A stretch of DNA of 64,000 nt from Cinnamomum chago (Eukaryota > Streptophyta > Magnoliopsida > Laurales > Lauraceae). The notes under the pieces were generated by a model that saw nothing but the letters and a program-made list of their open reading frames with translations, made no database searches and was not told the DNA's origin. Below, in pieces: positions 21,734 through 34,898 of this stretch. Each line of letters starts with the position of its first letter. Positions within the stretch are counted from its first letter, which is position 1. A program made the position numbers and the translations under genes. The DNA is taken from assembly GCA_038049695.1 (NCBI GenBank), contig CP142451.1, forward strand, positions 69,394,001-69,458,000, written 5' to 3'.

Positions 21734-23490
21734 CATACCTCATCTCTAATCATGTTAAATCAGCAAGCTTGCTCTAATCTTTGCATGAGATGTGAAGAAG
21801 ATGAAGCAAGGGCTATGTAAGGATCAGTTTTGATGAATTTACTTGGTTTGATAGTAGATTCATGTTTGGATAGTCACAAAAGGATTTAATAATGATGGAA
21901 TGATCATAGGAAGCCATTGGGACACTTTGGAAGTGATTTGGGGAAGAATGGACACGAAACAGAAAACCCATGTTGTAGGTTTTCGTCAGTCCGGTCGACC
22001 TGGCCCCATGCTCGGTCGACCGGCTGACTTGTAGGTCGGTCGACCGAGCCCCTTGGCCGGTCGACTTAGTCCCTTGGCCGGTCGACCGAGCCAACTGCAC
22101 ACCATACTGCAGAAACTGGTTTTTCCAGTTTCGGGTCTTCTTTTACTTCCTATTTTTCCAGCATTGTTTGGCAGCCTATTTTTGTGATTTGTATGGTTGT
22201 ATGAGATACTAACTTGCAGATAATAATGTCCTCTCCATATGGCCCACAAGTCTTTTGCTTTCTATTTATGGTGATTGGTTTATTTAAGGTTAAATGTAAA
22301 GGGCATCATGGTTTCCTTGGTTTCCCGTGAAAGGGCAAGGCATGATGAATTTCCCTATATCCCTTTTATTTCCATGTTTAGATTACCATGTAAGTCTCAT
22401 AATCGAGGCATAGGAATTTATGTAATTTTTATAAATTTGTAAATTCTGGCGATGTCCGAGATGAAGAAGGAAAGCGATGTTGGACTCTTAATCAAAGAGT
22501 TTGAAGATTACCAAAAGAGTTTTGGAGTTGCCCAAAGAGTTTGAGGAATTCCAAAGTTTTGGAAAGTCTAGCAGTCCAAGAAGTCTATTCCGCCAGGGCC
22601 ATGTGGAGGAGAGGACTAGTTTCTATTTTTTAGCACTTTCTATTTATGGATGAATGCTTAATTTAGAATGTTTCCAAATCTGATCCAAACATAGCAAGTT
22701 ACTAAAATTGATCAAATCAAATTAATTTTTGGAAAGAGTTCTAATTAGTGTTGATGACCCATGAGATGGACACATTGGTAACACTAATTTAGAAACTGGA
22801 CTTTCCTTAAAATAACTTGACTTGGAACCAATCTTAAATCATATCATGAGATGATTTGATGTTCATATGTATACATGTGGGCCCTAATACCTTACAAAGA
22901 AATCCTCAATTCTAAAATATTAAGTGGGAGCGGGGCATTTATATTTAGAAATCCCCATGGTTTTCCACCATAGGTCCATTGTAAGGAAAGTATTAGCCTC
23001 GTGCCATCTTGAGAATGGCCGTTCCCCACGAAGGGCTTTTACTTGTCTGGCTACTAGATATGGATCTCCTATGGATAGTGTTGGTGAGACGGGGCGGGGG
23101 CCCACTCCCCAAGGAGGAGCTGCTCGCAACGGTTGTCATGCAATGCTAGTTGGTGGGTCACACTTAACTAAAATGATGATGTAGTATCCCCAAGGATTTG
23201 CCTCAATTATTTTAGAAACCAAAGCTAATCGGGAGTCATTGATTATTTGGCATGAGATACCTAGATAATAATGAATGAAGGGGATCATGGAAAGTTAGTC
23301 TTAATTCCGATTATGACGAACTTTGATCCGCACCAATCTAGGTGGTATTTGCACTCCCCAATGAGGCATACCCCGGGGATTGGGATTCCGATATATTCTG
23401 AATTTAGTGGTTATGAGGATTCCATATAAATTTGGTAGAATACTAAACCCTAATGTCATTTAAATTCATTAATTGAATGTATGGTTATGT
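21734..23490 (+). other. Long untranslated leader of the copia element
   Basis: 1.75 kb between the primer-binding site and gag without a credible ORF. It holds a GGTCGACC array (21988-22095). Confidence 0.65.
21988..22095. repeat. GGTCGACC palindrome array
   Basis: Five variants of CGGTCGACCGAGCC spaced about 20-25 bases apart. Similar arrays occur in two LTRs of an otherwise different family at 2078-2181 and 6185-6320. Confidence 0.85.
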
Positions 23491-23505
23491 GCTACAGTAT
23501 TTCAA

Positions 23506-24571
23506 GCATGAATTCAAATACTTTCAATCCACTTGCGACCATCCTCAACCAGAATAAATTGATGGAATCCAACTTTATAGACTGGAAAAGAACCCTGGAT
23601 ATTATCCTGACAGCTTCAGGATGCAGATATGTCCTTACCATTCCCCCCTTCCTGAGCCTGAGCTTCATGCACCTCAGTATGAAAAGGACCTTTACACCGA
23701 ATGGACAAAAGACAATGAGGTAGCCAGATGTTTTATACAGGCATCCATGTCTAGTGTTTTACAACACCAACATCAATCCTATAAGTCAACATACGATATT
23801 ATATCAAATTTAAAGGAGATGTTTGCGGACCAAGTTAGACCTGCTAGGCAAGCTGCTATGAAGGTACTGATAAACACTAAGATGACTGTGGGAACCCCAG
23901 TACAAAAACGTTTGTTGAAAATGAGTCTCGCACTAAATGAGTTAGATGTATTGGGTGTTATGATTGATAAAGAATCGCAGATCGACATGATCCTTCAATC
24001 ACTACCGGATTCTTTCAATCATTTCGAGATCAATTATAATAAATTCGAAATGACCATAGCTGAGTTGTCTCGCCAGCTGGTAGTGACCGAGGAAATCATG
24101 AAGAAAGAGAAAAATTCCCTCATGAAAGAAAAGTCATTTGCTAGGACCAAACCGAAAGGCAAAGACCGAGATAGCAAGAAGAAATCAGTCATCAAGGGTC
24201 CTAAGGTGGAGAATGGTTCTACTTGTAGTATGGCCAAGGCTAAGGGTACGGGAGTAAAAGGAAAGTGTTTCCATTGTGGTAAGACAGGACATTGGAAAAG
24301 GAATTGTCCAGAATATCTGTCTAAGAAGAAGACCTCAGGTATGATTGAGTCACTTGTTTCTGAAGTTAGTTTTGCAACTGGTACTTCAGAATCTTGGTGT
24401 ATGGACTCCAGGGCAACTGATCACATATGTAATTCGTTGCAGGGGTTCAGGGAAACAAGGAGGTTCAGTGGCGGAGAAATCATTGTCGACCTAGGATCTG
24501 ATGTTAAGGCAGAGGATGTTTCAGTGGGAGTTATTACATTATGTTTTACAAATGATAAATTGGTTTTGTGA
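23506..24571 (+). pseudogene. Copia gag-protease region, frameshifted
   Basis: Gag begins at an ATG near 23510 (MNSNTFNPLATILNQNKLM), runs through the start of a UBN2-type domain (SNFIDWKRTLDIILTASG), and then shifts by one frame near 23630 into a 316-codon open stretch ending at 24571. That stretch contains the rest of UBN2, a Lys-rich linker, the CCHC knuckle CFHCGKTGHWKRNC and the protease start SWCMDSRATDH, where the catalytic DSG is changed to DSR. Gag would package element RNA in cytoplasmic particles. The frameshift and the protease active-site change make the copy non-functional. Confidence 0.88.
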
Positions 24572-24735
24572 GACACGTTATATGTACCGTCTTTACGGCG
24601 GAATTCAATTTCAGTTTCTAGTTTGGTGAATAAGAGTTATTCTATTACTCTTGGTACTGAAATTGTCATAAAGAGATACGGTACTTTTATGTATTCTGAC
24701 AAGGTAATCAAAGGAATTTATTTGTTAATCCCACA

Positions 24736-25845
24736 ATGTATGAGATACATGATACTGAAACAACTAATAGACTATCATTAAAGAGGAAACCACCTTCATC
24801 TGTTCCAACAAAACTTTGGCACTTGAGGCTAGGTCATATAAACCTAAACAGAATTGACAGGCTAGTGAAAGATGGTATCTTGCCTTCATTGGTTATAGAA
24901 CCAAAGCCTGTCTGTGAGTCTTGACTGGAAGGTAAAATGACCAAAAAGGCTCTTTTTCATCAAAGGGCAATAGGGCCAAAGATTTGTTGGAATTAGTGTA
25001 TACTGGTGTGTGTGGACCCATTAATGTCAGAGTAGTGGGAGGATATCTCTCCGCTGATTTTATGAGATACTTATCAGAAAATGGGATTTTATCCTAGTTG
25101 TCTGCTCCTGGTATGCCTCAACAGAACGGAGTAGCAAAAGGAAGGAACCACACTCTTTCAGATATGATCAGGTCTATACTGAGTTTCTCAGGATTACCTA
25201 TATCCTTTTAGGGATACGCCTTGGATACTGCGACGTACATACTAAACCTCGTACCATCTAAATCTATACCTAAGACTCCCTGGGAGTTGTGGACCGGGCG
25301 AAAGCCTAGTCTACAACATTTACACATTTGGGGTTGTCCGGCACATGTGTTAAAGGTTAAGACGGATCAGTTGGAAGCGAAGTCGGAAGTATGCACGTTT
25401 GTAGGATATCCTAAATGAACTAAAGGTTGGTTATTCTATAATCCCAAAGAGTAGAAAGTGATGGTGAGCACTAATGCGGTTTTTTTGGGGGAAGATTATA
25501 TGATAGACCGGAAACCTTTAGAAAAAGGTGATCTTGGAAGAAATTCAAGAGCAAACAATTACAAATTCTAGTATGACCGAACCTAAGGAAGAAGCGCCCT
25601 GACCTAACCCAATAATTACACAGTGCCTTGTCATAGTGGGAGCATAGTCAGGCCCCCTGACAGGTTCTCATTCTTGGGAGAGTCTTACGAGGCAGTCCTG
25701 GAAGAACCGGAACAAGATCCCTGTAACTATGATGAAGCAATTAATGACATAGATTCGGGACGTTGGCAAGATGCTATCAAAGCTGAGATGGAGTCTATGT
25801 ACTCTAATCAGGTCTGGACACTTGTGGACTTGCCTGCCAATATCA
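24736..25845 (+). pseudogene. Copia integrase and start of RT, decayed
   Basis: Pieces in several frames: the GAG-pre-integrase HHCC start LWHLRLGHINLN (24736-24924), a shortened catalytic core with PGMPQQNGVAKGRNH near 25110, an integrase C-terminal part WELWTGRKPSLQHLHIWGCP (25221-25418), and the RT lead-in WQDAIKAEMESMYSNQVWTL (25623-25845). Part of the integrase core between about 24950 and 25040 appears deleted. The frame is cut at 25845 by the inverted solo LTR. Confidence 0.85.
25841..25845 (+). repeat. TSD of the inverted solo LTR (left)
   Basis: TATCA, identical to 27613-27617. Confidence 0.88.
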
Positions 25846-27612
25846 TGTTGGAACATAGGTGGGCCTTCCAGACAGGTTTCAAAAACTTTTGACCCACTTG
25901 ATGCAGGGATCAACTATCTAGAAGGCAACAAACTCAATCCAGGATGCAATCCCTCAAACTCATAAACCATGTACAGCAACATAACCTATCTAGAAGATAG
26001 AAAATAGCATCTAAACATGCAACCACGAAATCTACAACATACAGGGATGTAGATTATACATTTGGAGCTTTGTAGTGCTCTAATGGAGAAGTTGAATTCT
26101 TTCTTTGATGATGAACGCCTTCACTAATCAAACTAGAATCTCCAACACCTTTTGATCTTCTACGCTATGACCCGTATCAGATTCTCTTTTCTTAAGAAGA
26201 TGGTGGAATCTCCAAGAGAAAAACCCTAGAGGAAACTAGAAGAGAAACTAGAAGAGGGAGAGAAAGAGATTGGTGTGCAGCTCTTGCACAATGTGGGCTG
26301 GGTGTGAATCTCAATAATGGGACTTGTAATGGACGTCCAAGCCTCCTCTTTTCCTCCTTTTATAGCACTTAGCAACCTCCTCTTACTAATTGAAATAGAA
26401 GTTTAACTCCCATTACAAAATAGTAAACATCTCCTTTGCTAGTTGCCATAGAAGTCGCACTTCCATAACAATTAGTAGCTTTCTCATTTTCTAATTAAAA
26501 TAGAAGCCTACTTCCATTAATAATTAGTAGCTTACCATTACCACTATTAGAAGTCTTACTTCAAATAGAAATAGTAACATTCCTTTTAGAGTTCAAGTAG
26601 AATTAGTATCTTTCTAATAATTTGGGCTAGCGTGGAGACCACTAGGGATTCCTCAGAAAGCTGGCTCCAACTGGGACACGCGACCCCACATCTCATGTGC
26701 AATCCGGGCCCACAGTTAACTGCAAATAACTCCACTATATAAATGCAATTGCACTCCAGTCTTAGGAATAAATTACAATGAAGACCCTAAACTTCCATAT
26801 TGCCACAAGTAGGCCCCTCCATCTATATCCATGGATCAAATGGACCTGTCCACCAAATTAGATCCATATCTTATTATCCTTGAGCCCTAATTAATTATAA
26901 TGATCATTTGGTACCGATCCAATTAACTCTTAACTGGAATGGGTGCGCACTTACCAATGATAAATCCATTAATTGGCACAAGGGGATATTAAAGATAGAT
27001 TACATCTTGACCATTGAATGTTTCCACAGCTCTACTACCACGTACCCAAATCACCGAGGTGTTGACCTACAATTGGCCTCACTCATTGGTGACTCAAAGC
27101 AAATGAATAGATAGAAACTTGAGTTCATTAATGTCTCAGGATTATGAGCCTATTGCTAGGGAATTATGAGAGCAGACCTTAAAATAAAGAAAGTGTATAT
27201 AAGGTGCTTCTCATGGTCCTTCAATACATCCATGTACCAGCACCATGATCCGGAATCTTACATTCCGATGATCGAGACAAATCACACTGTCTCATAGTGA
27301 TCAAGGCGCTGCAACCTTGTCAGATGAGATGTCCAATCTAATCTCATCACTGGTTGTGAAGATATTTGAGTATAAGATTTGCAATACATGTCTCTTGTAT
27401 GTGGATCTTATCCATACACATGTATTACATCTAGTATACTCATGGACTCCGGCTCATCTCATGAGCCATTATGTCTTTTGTATTGGTTATGTGCAAGTAT
27501 ATAGAACACCATTCATCTCATGAAAGGAAAAACATGAATTGTATTGATAAATAAAGAAATTAATCAATTTATTACATCATATACCCTTGGTATTGAGACC
27601 ATAAAACTAACA
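25846..27612 (-). mobile_element. Solo LTR of the same copia family, inverted
   Basis: 1,767 bp, the reverse complement of the element's own LTRs (minus strand TGTTAG...CCAACA), flanked by TATCA on both sides and lacking any adjoining primer-binding site or internal region. It therefore records an independent insertion of a second family member, followed by LTR-LTR recombination. Confidence 0.9.
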
Positions 27613-27617
27613 TATCA

Positions 27618-28215
27618 AACTTATTGGGTGCAAGTGAGTCTATAAGAGAAACAGAGGACCAGATGGAAGAGTTGAGACCTTTAAAGGTTAGGTTTGTTGC
27701 GAAAGGATATACCTAGAAAGAAGATATCGATTATGAGGAAACCTTCTCGCCGGTAGCCATGCTCAAGTCCATCCGGATACTCTTTTCCATAGCGGCTCAT
27801 CTCAATTACGAGAGTAGGCAAATGGATGTCAAAACGGCGTTTTCTGAACATCCATTTTGACAAAGACATCTATACGATGCAACCAGACGGTTTTATAGCT
27901 AAACAACAAAGAGCAAAGAGTTTGCAACATGCAGATGTCCATTTATGGACTGAAGCAGGCATCCCGAACCTAGAACATTCGTTTTGACTAAGCAATTAAG
28001 TCAGTTGATTTTTGTCAAATTCCGGATGAGTCATGAGTGTACATGAAAAGTAAGGGAGGCAGGGTAATTTTTCTAGTCGACGACATCCTTCTCCTAAAGA
28101 GTAGGTATGGATGTTGTCAACAGTAAAAGGTTTAGTTGGGTAAGACTTTTGATATGAAGGACATGGGAGAAGCCAGTCACATCCTAGGGATCAAACTCCA
28201 TTGAAACCGGATAAA
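27618..28215 (+). pseudogene. Copia reverse transcriptase core, decayed
   Basis: Continues the RT interrupted at 25845: RFVAKGY-like start, DYEETFSPVAMLKSIRILFS, a QMDVKTAF block near 27820 (one shift), and VDDILLL (the YVDD-type active site) at about 28075-28100, then DMKDMGEASHILGIKL. Multiple stops and shifts. Confidence 0.82.
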
Positions 28216-28219
28216 TAGG

Positions 28220-28992
28220 ATGACATGCTTATCCCAATATGCATACATAGATAAGGTACTAGTACGGTTTGCTATGCAAGACTCCAAGAAGGGTATTACA
28301 CCTTTCAGGCATAGAGTGCACATTTCCAAGAATCAGTGTCCCAAGACACCTGAGGAAAAGGAGCAGATGAGGTCGATACCATACGCTTCGGGTGTTGGTA
28401 GCCTCATGTATGCTATGCTATATACTATACCTGATATCTGTCATGCATTGGGCTTAGTCAGCAGATATCAGTCTAACCCAAGTCCTAACCATTGGACTGC
28501 TGTAAGATGTGTTCTCAAATCCTTGAGAAGGCCTAGAGACTACATGTTGATTTATGGCAATAATGAGTTGATTCCAGTCGGTTATACATATTCTGACTTC
28601 ATGTCAGATAAGGATTCCAAGATATCAACTTCTGGGTATGTGTTTATGCTATAGCTGCTTGAGAAGCAACTAAAGAAGCAGATTGACCCAAAAGATTCCT
28701 TAAGGAACTTGGAGTGGTATTTTTGGCAAGACAGCCGCTCACAGTTTACTGTGATAACAGCAGGACAGTCGATAAGTCCAAGGAACCCAGGAGCCAAAAA
28801 CATGTACAGAGGTAGTTACACATGGTCGGAGAGATTGTGCAGAGAGGTGATACTGCTATCACCTAGATAGACTCTGCAAACAATCTGGGAGATCCCTTTA
28901 CTAAGCTTTTGACTACCAAAGTTTTTGAGCAACATGTAGAAGGGATGGGCATGAGATGCAACCCTGACTGGCATTGAGCCCAAGTGGGAGAT
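28220..28992 (+). pseudogene. Copia RNase H and 3' end
   Basis: 144 open codons with ITPFRHRVHISKNQCPKTP, YASGVGSLMYAMLYTIPDI and SDKDSKISTSGYVFML, followed after a stop by the RNase H end and a purine-rich tract AAGTGGGAGA at 28982-28991, next to the 3' LTR. Confidence 0.88.
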
Positions 28993-30748
28993 TGTTAGAT
29001 TGTATGGTCTCAATCCATCAATTGATGTAATAAATTGATTAATTTCTTTATTTATCAATATAATCATGCTTTTCTTTCATGAGATAAATGGTGATTTATT
29101 ACTTTATACACATGACTAATACATATGACATAATGGTTCATGAGATGAACTGGGTCCCATTAGTATATTAGATGTGATATATGTATATGGATGAGATCCA
29201 CATACGGGAGATATGTGTCACAAATCTTATACTTAAAATATATTCACAATCAGTGATGAGATTGCGCATCTCATCTGACAAGGTTGCAGTGCTTTGATCA
29301 CTATGAGATAGTGTGATTTGTCTCGATCATCAGAATGTAAGATTCTGGATCATAGTGCTGGTACATTGGATGTATTGAAGGACCATGAGAAGCACCTTAT
29401 GAAATACTCTCTCAATTTAAGGACTGTTCTCATAATTCCCTAGCAATCGGCTCTCAATCCTGAGACATTGATAAACTTAAGTTTCTGTCTATTCATTTGC
29501 TTTGAGTCACCAATGAGTGAGACCAACTGTAGGTCAACACCTCGGTGTCTTGGGTACGTGGTAGTAGGACTGTGGGAACATGCAATGATCAAGATGAAAT
29601 CTATCTACATTATCCCCTTGTGCCAATTAATGGATTCATCATTGGTAAGTGCGCACCCATTCCAATTAAGAGTTAATTGGAACGGTACCAAATGATCACT
29701 ATAATTAATTGGGGCTCAAGGATAATAAGATGTGGATCTAAGATTGGATGGGACAAATTTATTCCAATTGATCCATGGATAATTATAGAGGGGCCTACTT
29801 GTGGTAATTGGGAAGTCTAGGGTCTTCATTGTAATACATTCCTAAGATTGGAGTGCAATTGCATTTATATAGTGGAGTTATTTACAATTAACTGTGGGCC
29901 CGGATTGCACATGAGATGTGGGGTCGCGTGTCCCAGTTGGAGCCAGCTTTCTAAGAAATCCCTAGTGGTCCCCATGCTAGCCCAAGATATTAGAGAGATA
30001 CTAATTATAGTAGAACTCTAAAAGGAAATAGAAAGTTACTATTTCTATTTGAAGTGAGATTTCTAATAGTGGTAATAGTAAGTTACTAATTATTAATGGA
30101 AGTGAGACTTCTATCTTAATTAGAAAAGAGGAAGTTACTAATCATATTTGAAGTAAGACTTCTAATTGTGATTTGGTAAGCAACTAATTGTTTTGGAAGT
30201 GAGACTTCTATTTCAATTAGTAAGAGGAGGTTGCTTAAGTGTTATAAAAGGAGAAAGAGGAGGCTTGGACGTCCCTAATGCTAGTCCATCTAGGGATTCA
30301 CGCCCAGCCCATTCAATTGTGTAAGAGTTGCACTCCTCTCTTCCTCTCCCTCTTCTAGTTTCTTTTTGGGTTTTTCTCTTGGAGATTTCACCATCTTCTT
30401 GAGAAAAGAGAATCTGATACGGGTCATAGCGTGGAAGATCAAAGGGTATTGGAGATTCTGATTTGATTAGTGAAGGTGTTCATCATCAAAGGAAAGAACT
30501 CAAATTCTCCGTTAGAGCACAACAAAGCTCCAAAGGTATATCTACATCCTTGTATGCTGTAGATTTCGTGGTTGCATGTTTATGTGCTATTTTCTATCTT
30601 CTAGATAGGTTATGTTGCTGTACATGGTTTATGAGATTGAGGGATTGCATCCTGGATTGGGTTTATTGCATTCTAGATGATTGATCCCTGCATCAAGTGG
30701 GTCAAAAGTTTTTGAAACCTATCTGAAAGGCCCACCTATTTTCCAACA
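28993..30748 (+). mobile_element. 3' LTR of the 10.8-kb copia
   Basis: 1,756 bp, TGTTAGATTG...TTTTCCAACA, followed by TSD TCTTC (30749-30753). Confidence 0.92.
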
Positions 30749-31390
30749 TCTTCAACAATTGTGACCACAGTAGGAAAGTAAATACCACCTTGGCCCAGCT
30801 CTGTTTTCCAACCTTCATATGGTCAATTTGGAAAGAGAGAAACTACTGCATATTCCGTAACAAAGCAAAACCTAAGGAGCACACTCTTACTTAGATTCTT
30901 TAGAAAATCAGAACTAGAGCTTTATTCATTTGCATTGATGTTTCCAACTCTATATCAGCTTGTTGGGACCTACCGTTCATTCCACCACTAGATTCTCACA
31001 TAGCCATCAAGAATCATGAAGACTGGAACTTGTTCATCTCTCCACAAAATAGATTTAGTGTCAGCTTCCTGACAGATGCAGTAAAGAACCTAACTTGGAC
31101 TCTAATTAGTGAGGATGAACACATGTTCAAAGCCTCTATCACCATCATTTCTTAGGTGGCCAACCTTTGCCAAAATCTCATCATCTACTCCGATTGCAAA
31201 AAGCTCAGAGAATCATTTTTAGATTCATCCCTAACTCCTTGGCAGCAGAGAATGCTCTAATCAAGAACCTGAAAGCTGATGTCTTCAACAAGTTTTCGAA
31301 AGTTGGGATCCATCTTTCTTGTAGAGCCAGCAGCTACAGAAGTAATGGCCAATCAATTGAATCATCTGACTAAGTTTGCTATGTTATGCT
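30749..31390 (+). pseudogene. L1-type LINE pol, 3' piece (RNase H)
   Basis: Starting after the copia element, translation gives PTFIWSIWKERNYCIF, a block that follows zf-RVT in plant L1 pol. It is followed by an RNase H-like stretch with stops (YSDCKKLRESFLDSSL near 31180) and an end resembling ANQLNHLTKFA. It is the right half of the LINE at 19128-19952; the frame is continuous across the insertion point. Confidence 0.72.
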
Positions 31391-34300
31391 CATTTCACTC
31401 GCATTGTTGCTGTGTTTTTTTGGTCTTTCTGGTATTTTTTTTTCCTTCCCTTTGCCTCCTTGCATGGCTGTGCATCGGGTTGACTCTTCTATTTTTAGCT
31501 AGCTGGGCTTATGAGTGGTCTTGCTGCCGTTTGGCTCATTGATGGTTAGCTCCCCTTGTTTTCTTTTCTCTGTCGAGAGTAGGTAAATGATTTTGGAGCT
31601 ATCTCACATTCTTTTGTTCTTTGTAATCTCTCAAATTCTCAACTTTCCAAACAAAATCCTAGATTTATAAATCCTTTTGAACTCATGACCTATTGCGTTT
31701 AAAATAATAAACCTAACCACTACAAAATACAACATTTTGATGTAAATATTTATCAAAAAAATGTCAAAAGTAGTTAGGTGGAGCGAAGACCCGAGCCACA
31801 TGAGGTCTTATAACTACGTTTTAATATTTATAAAACTACCTTTATTTTAGAATGATGACCTCTTTTAATGTTGTAACTATTTTCCTTTATTCTTATGTGG
31901 TGTGCTTTAAGCAGGAATGGTCAAGCTTTTGAGACAATTTTATATACGATTTCCTTGTATAGTCATCAATTTTTTTATATAATCCTTATATAATGTATTT
32001 GGACTATCCTTTGTTGAAGTGAATTTCTTCTTCTTCGTTTTGTTTTTTTCAAACTAACTTATCGATTCTATCCTTAGGCTTTACTCTGAATTATGTGAAG
32101 CTAAATTATAGAGAAATAAATTGAGTCACCTTTCTTCTTACTTTTGTAATGGGAAACTTCATGAATCAAATTAAAAACCAATGACACTGACATTAACATT
32201 CATTTCATTTCTTACTGTCTCGGGAGACGAGGGCCCAAAAGACTGAGACCCGCCCCGTATTACATGTTCTCGTTGGTTGGATATATAATATGATTACTTA
32301 GGTCTGTTACATAATATCAATCTAAAGCATTATAAAATACTATTGTGTACCCTAAAGTAAACCTTCAAAGGAAAAGGGAAATTATTAATTGTGTTTATCT
32401 AATAGTTGTCATTCACATATAATTTAATTACATAATTTTTTAGCCTTTTAATATACGGAGATTTAATTTCAATAATCTTTAGGAATAATTAGCGAGAAAT
32501 CCCTAGAATCTCATAAAACAAAGGCGCAATTCAAGCTATTTTGCACTAATGCCTCTAGTCCCTTGTGGCTGAAAATATTCCAACCAGAGATCGTTAATGA
32601 TGCCAATTCTATTTTTTGATGACTAATTTGCCCCTTAACTACCAAGCAAATCATATCCTATATTTTCCTCCTAGTTTTTAGTTCAATCATATTAATTAGC
32701 ATAATTATCACAACCATTCCAGCATCTTCACGCTACTTTCCAATAAAATTTGAAATTCAAATTGAAGAGAATTCCTTCTCTGAGTACATCTCCCATGTCG
32801 AAGTCTATCTGATGTTTCGTCTCTGCATCATTAGACATGGCTTCGAACAACATCTTCACGAGGATGATCCAACATCTTCGTGCAACATCTCTACATCATC
32901 AGGCATTGCTTCGAGCAACATCTCCGGCTTCTTTTTTTGGTGAACCTTTTTCTCCGGCTTCACTTTCTCCACTCTTCACCTCCTCTTTCCTCCGGATTCA
33001 ATATTTAGCAAGTTAAATGCAATCCTCATAAAATTATATGAGTTTGATAAGATAAACTCAAATAACTAAAATATTATATCAAACTCAGATAACTTTATTC
33101 CTTTTATATTTATTGTTTATAGACATTATTGGTAGGCTTGCCCATGCTGAACAAGGTTATTATGCTAGTATTAAATCAAAATAACACATAGTTGGAACAC
33201 GGCGTTGATGATAATGATGATACAATAAAATAAATATAAAAAAAATATCTTGAAAGTATTTAGTTTTTGTACCTAGTCTGTATCTTTAGTATGTATGCTT
33301 GATGTTATTATTCATATGGACATAGAGTAAGATATGCTACTCAACATTGAATGGAAGTAGTTCGGTGAATGAGATATTGTACAAGACATCCTTGTATTTA
33401 TTCAAACTGTAGGGGCTCTGGGTGAAGGGTCGACTTCTAAGTCAAGAGTTATCCAAGATGCAATATGGAAGGTTTTTTTAGATTTCATGACCGAATGGTT
33501 AAATGTCTTATCTCACAACCTATTTTCAATGACAGTTCTTTTGTTTCACGATAGAGTTTTAAGGAGACAATTATATCTGTATGAAAAAATTATCTTGATG
33601 CAGATAATGCAAACACTTGTCGTCCCTATCATTGTATTCGGTATCATCCCGAAAATGGTCAAAATACAACACCAAAATTGTATCTCAGTTTCTTTTTTTT
33701 TTTTGTTCTTTTTGGCATGTGAAGGTACTATTTCACCAAGAGTTTTCACAACAAAATAAGGATTTCCAACACCAGTGGAAATATTTACAATGGATTCAAC
33801 TACTGCATTAGTTTCCAGTTTTCCTCTAAGAGAACATTAGTGTGGTGCTGCTGAAAACCAAATTCACTGAGAAGCTTTTCCGCGTTCCTGTGAAAACCAA
33901 GTTTGAACACCAAACCCAATCCCATCATTTCCTTTGAATCGCGGAAAAGTCAGTTCATGTATCCACTTTTTCATCACAGAAAAGTTGGTTCATTTTTGTC
34001 CATCAAACATGGATTTTATTGTAGTAAGAAAATGTGCCACATACATGCTTTTTCCATGGAAAAGCAGCCAAATAAACATGCCCTAAGGGTTGTTGCGTAA
34101 CGCCGCAGAAAAGGACTCTTCCATGGAAAGACAAGTCAGATTCAAAGATCCTATCTTGTGAAGAAAAAACGCCCGAAATAATATTTTACTTCCGCAGAGA
34201 CTCCAGTTGGCACCACACACATCCAAAAAGCACAATGCAGAAAACTGAATGCTGATGCACATAGTTTCCACAGATCCATTGCTGCACAAACGTGCCCTGA

Positions 34301-34498
34301 ATGAAGTATAGAGGGAAAACTTGATGAATTGTGAAGATGCTTCAATAATAACAAAATAAGACCGAGTTGAAGATAGAATACAGTTAATAGAAAACAAATG
34401 GAATACTACATCTTCGATGAAATGACAATGAAAGGACAGAACAAATGGGCCATTCCAAAGGTGACCAAAAATGCATAAAATCAATTGGTTCATTCTTT
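31391..34498. other. Intergenic region without a recognised gene
   Basis: AT-rich. Contains a LINE-tail-like phrase (ACACATAGTTGGAACACGGCG, then TTGATGATAATGATGA) at 33185-33222, a pair of diverged 35-base repeats (CATCATTAGACATGGCTTCG and CATCATCAGGCATTGCTTCG) at about 32828 and 32896, and a possible MITE end CTTAGGGCATGTTTATTTGG (minus) near 34067-34086. Short ORFs here have no domain support. Confidence 0.45.
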
Positions 34499-34898
34499 TT
34501 TATTCCTTTGATAGGAAGGAGGTTGCAGAAATGCATCCCTTCCAACTGGTGATAAAATAAATGATTCCTATGAAGAGAAGTGCATACATTTATCATCAGT
34601 GAGATTGACTTTTCTTTTAAGCTCCCACCCAAAAACATATCCTTCAGTAGTTATCCCCTTCTGGTTTTGTAATTGAACTTCTACCATCTTGCAAGTTGCA
34701 ACTCGCCTATATTTACACCACTGTGTTGATAAATATCCTTCCAACTCTGACAAAATAACATCTCCATCTTCACAGTGGCATGTTTTGGGATCGATTCTAA
34801 ATGGTGTAAAAAATCCAATGAAAAAGCATGTTTTGTAATTAGCCAAACAATAAAAAAGCCTGCTTCGTAAAGTTATATTTTCCATGTATAAGGTCATC
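34499..34898 (-). promoter_or_regulatory. Probable 3' UTR of the AAA+ ATPase gene
   Basis: Directly downstream of the stop codon. A minus-strand AATAAA hexamer at 34499-34504 could be the poly(A) signal; other A/T-rich signals exist, so the end is uncertain. Confidence 0.35.

Larger units (their letters stand above)
19953..30748 (+). mobile_element. Ty1/copia retrotransposon, 10.8 kb, with both LTRs
   Basis: A plus-strand element bounded by TGTTAG...AACA LTRs and a 5-bp TSD TCTTC. It has a tRNA-Met primer-binding site at 21722, a long leader (21734-23490), gag, protease, integrase, reverse transcriptase and RNase H in copia order, and a purine-rich tract before the 3' LTR. The pol order (integrase before RT) defines Ty1/copia. 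Coding regions are decayed. A solo LTR of the same family is inserted in reverse orientation at 25846-27612. The element sits within a LINE pol gene. Confidence 0.93.

Noticed and set aside
34083..34493. 136-codon minus-strand frame just beyond the AAA+ stop
   Set aside because: Low-complexity, Cys/Phe/Ser-rich, no motif; better explained as 3' UTR and downstream sequence.
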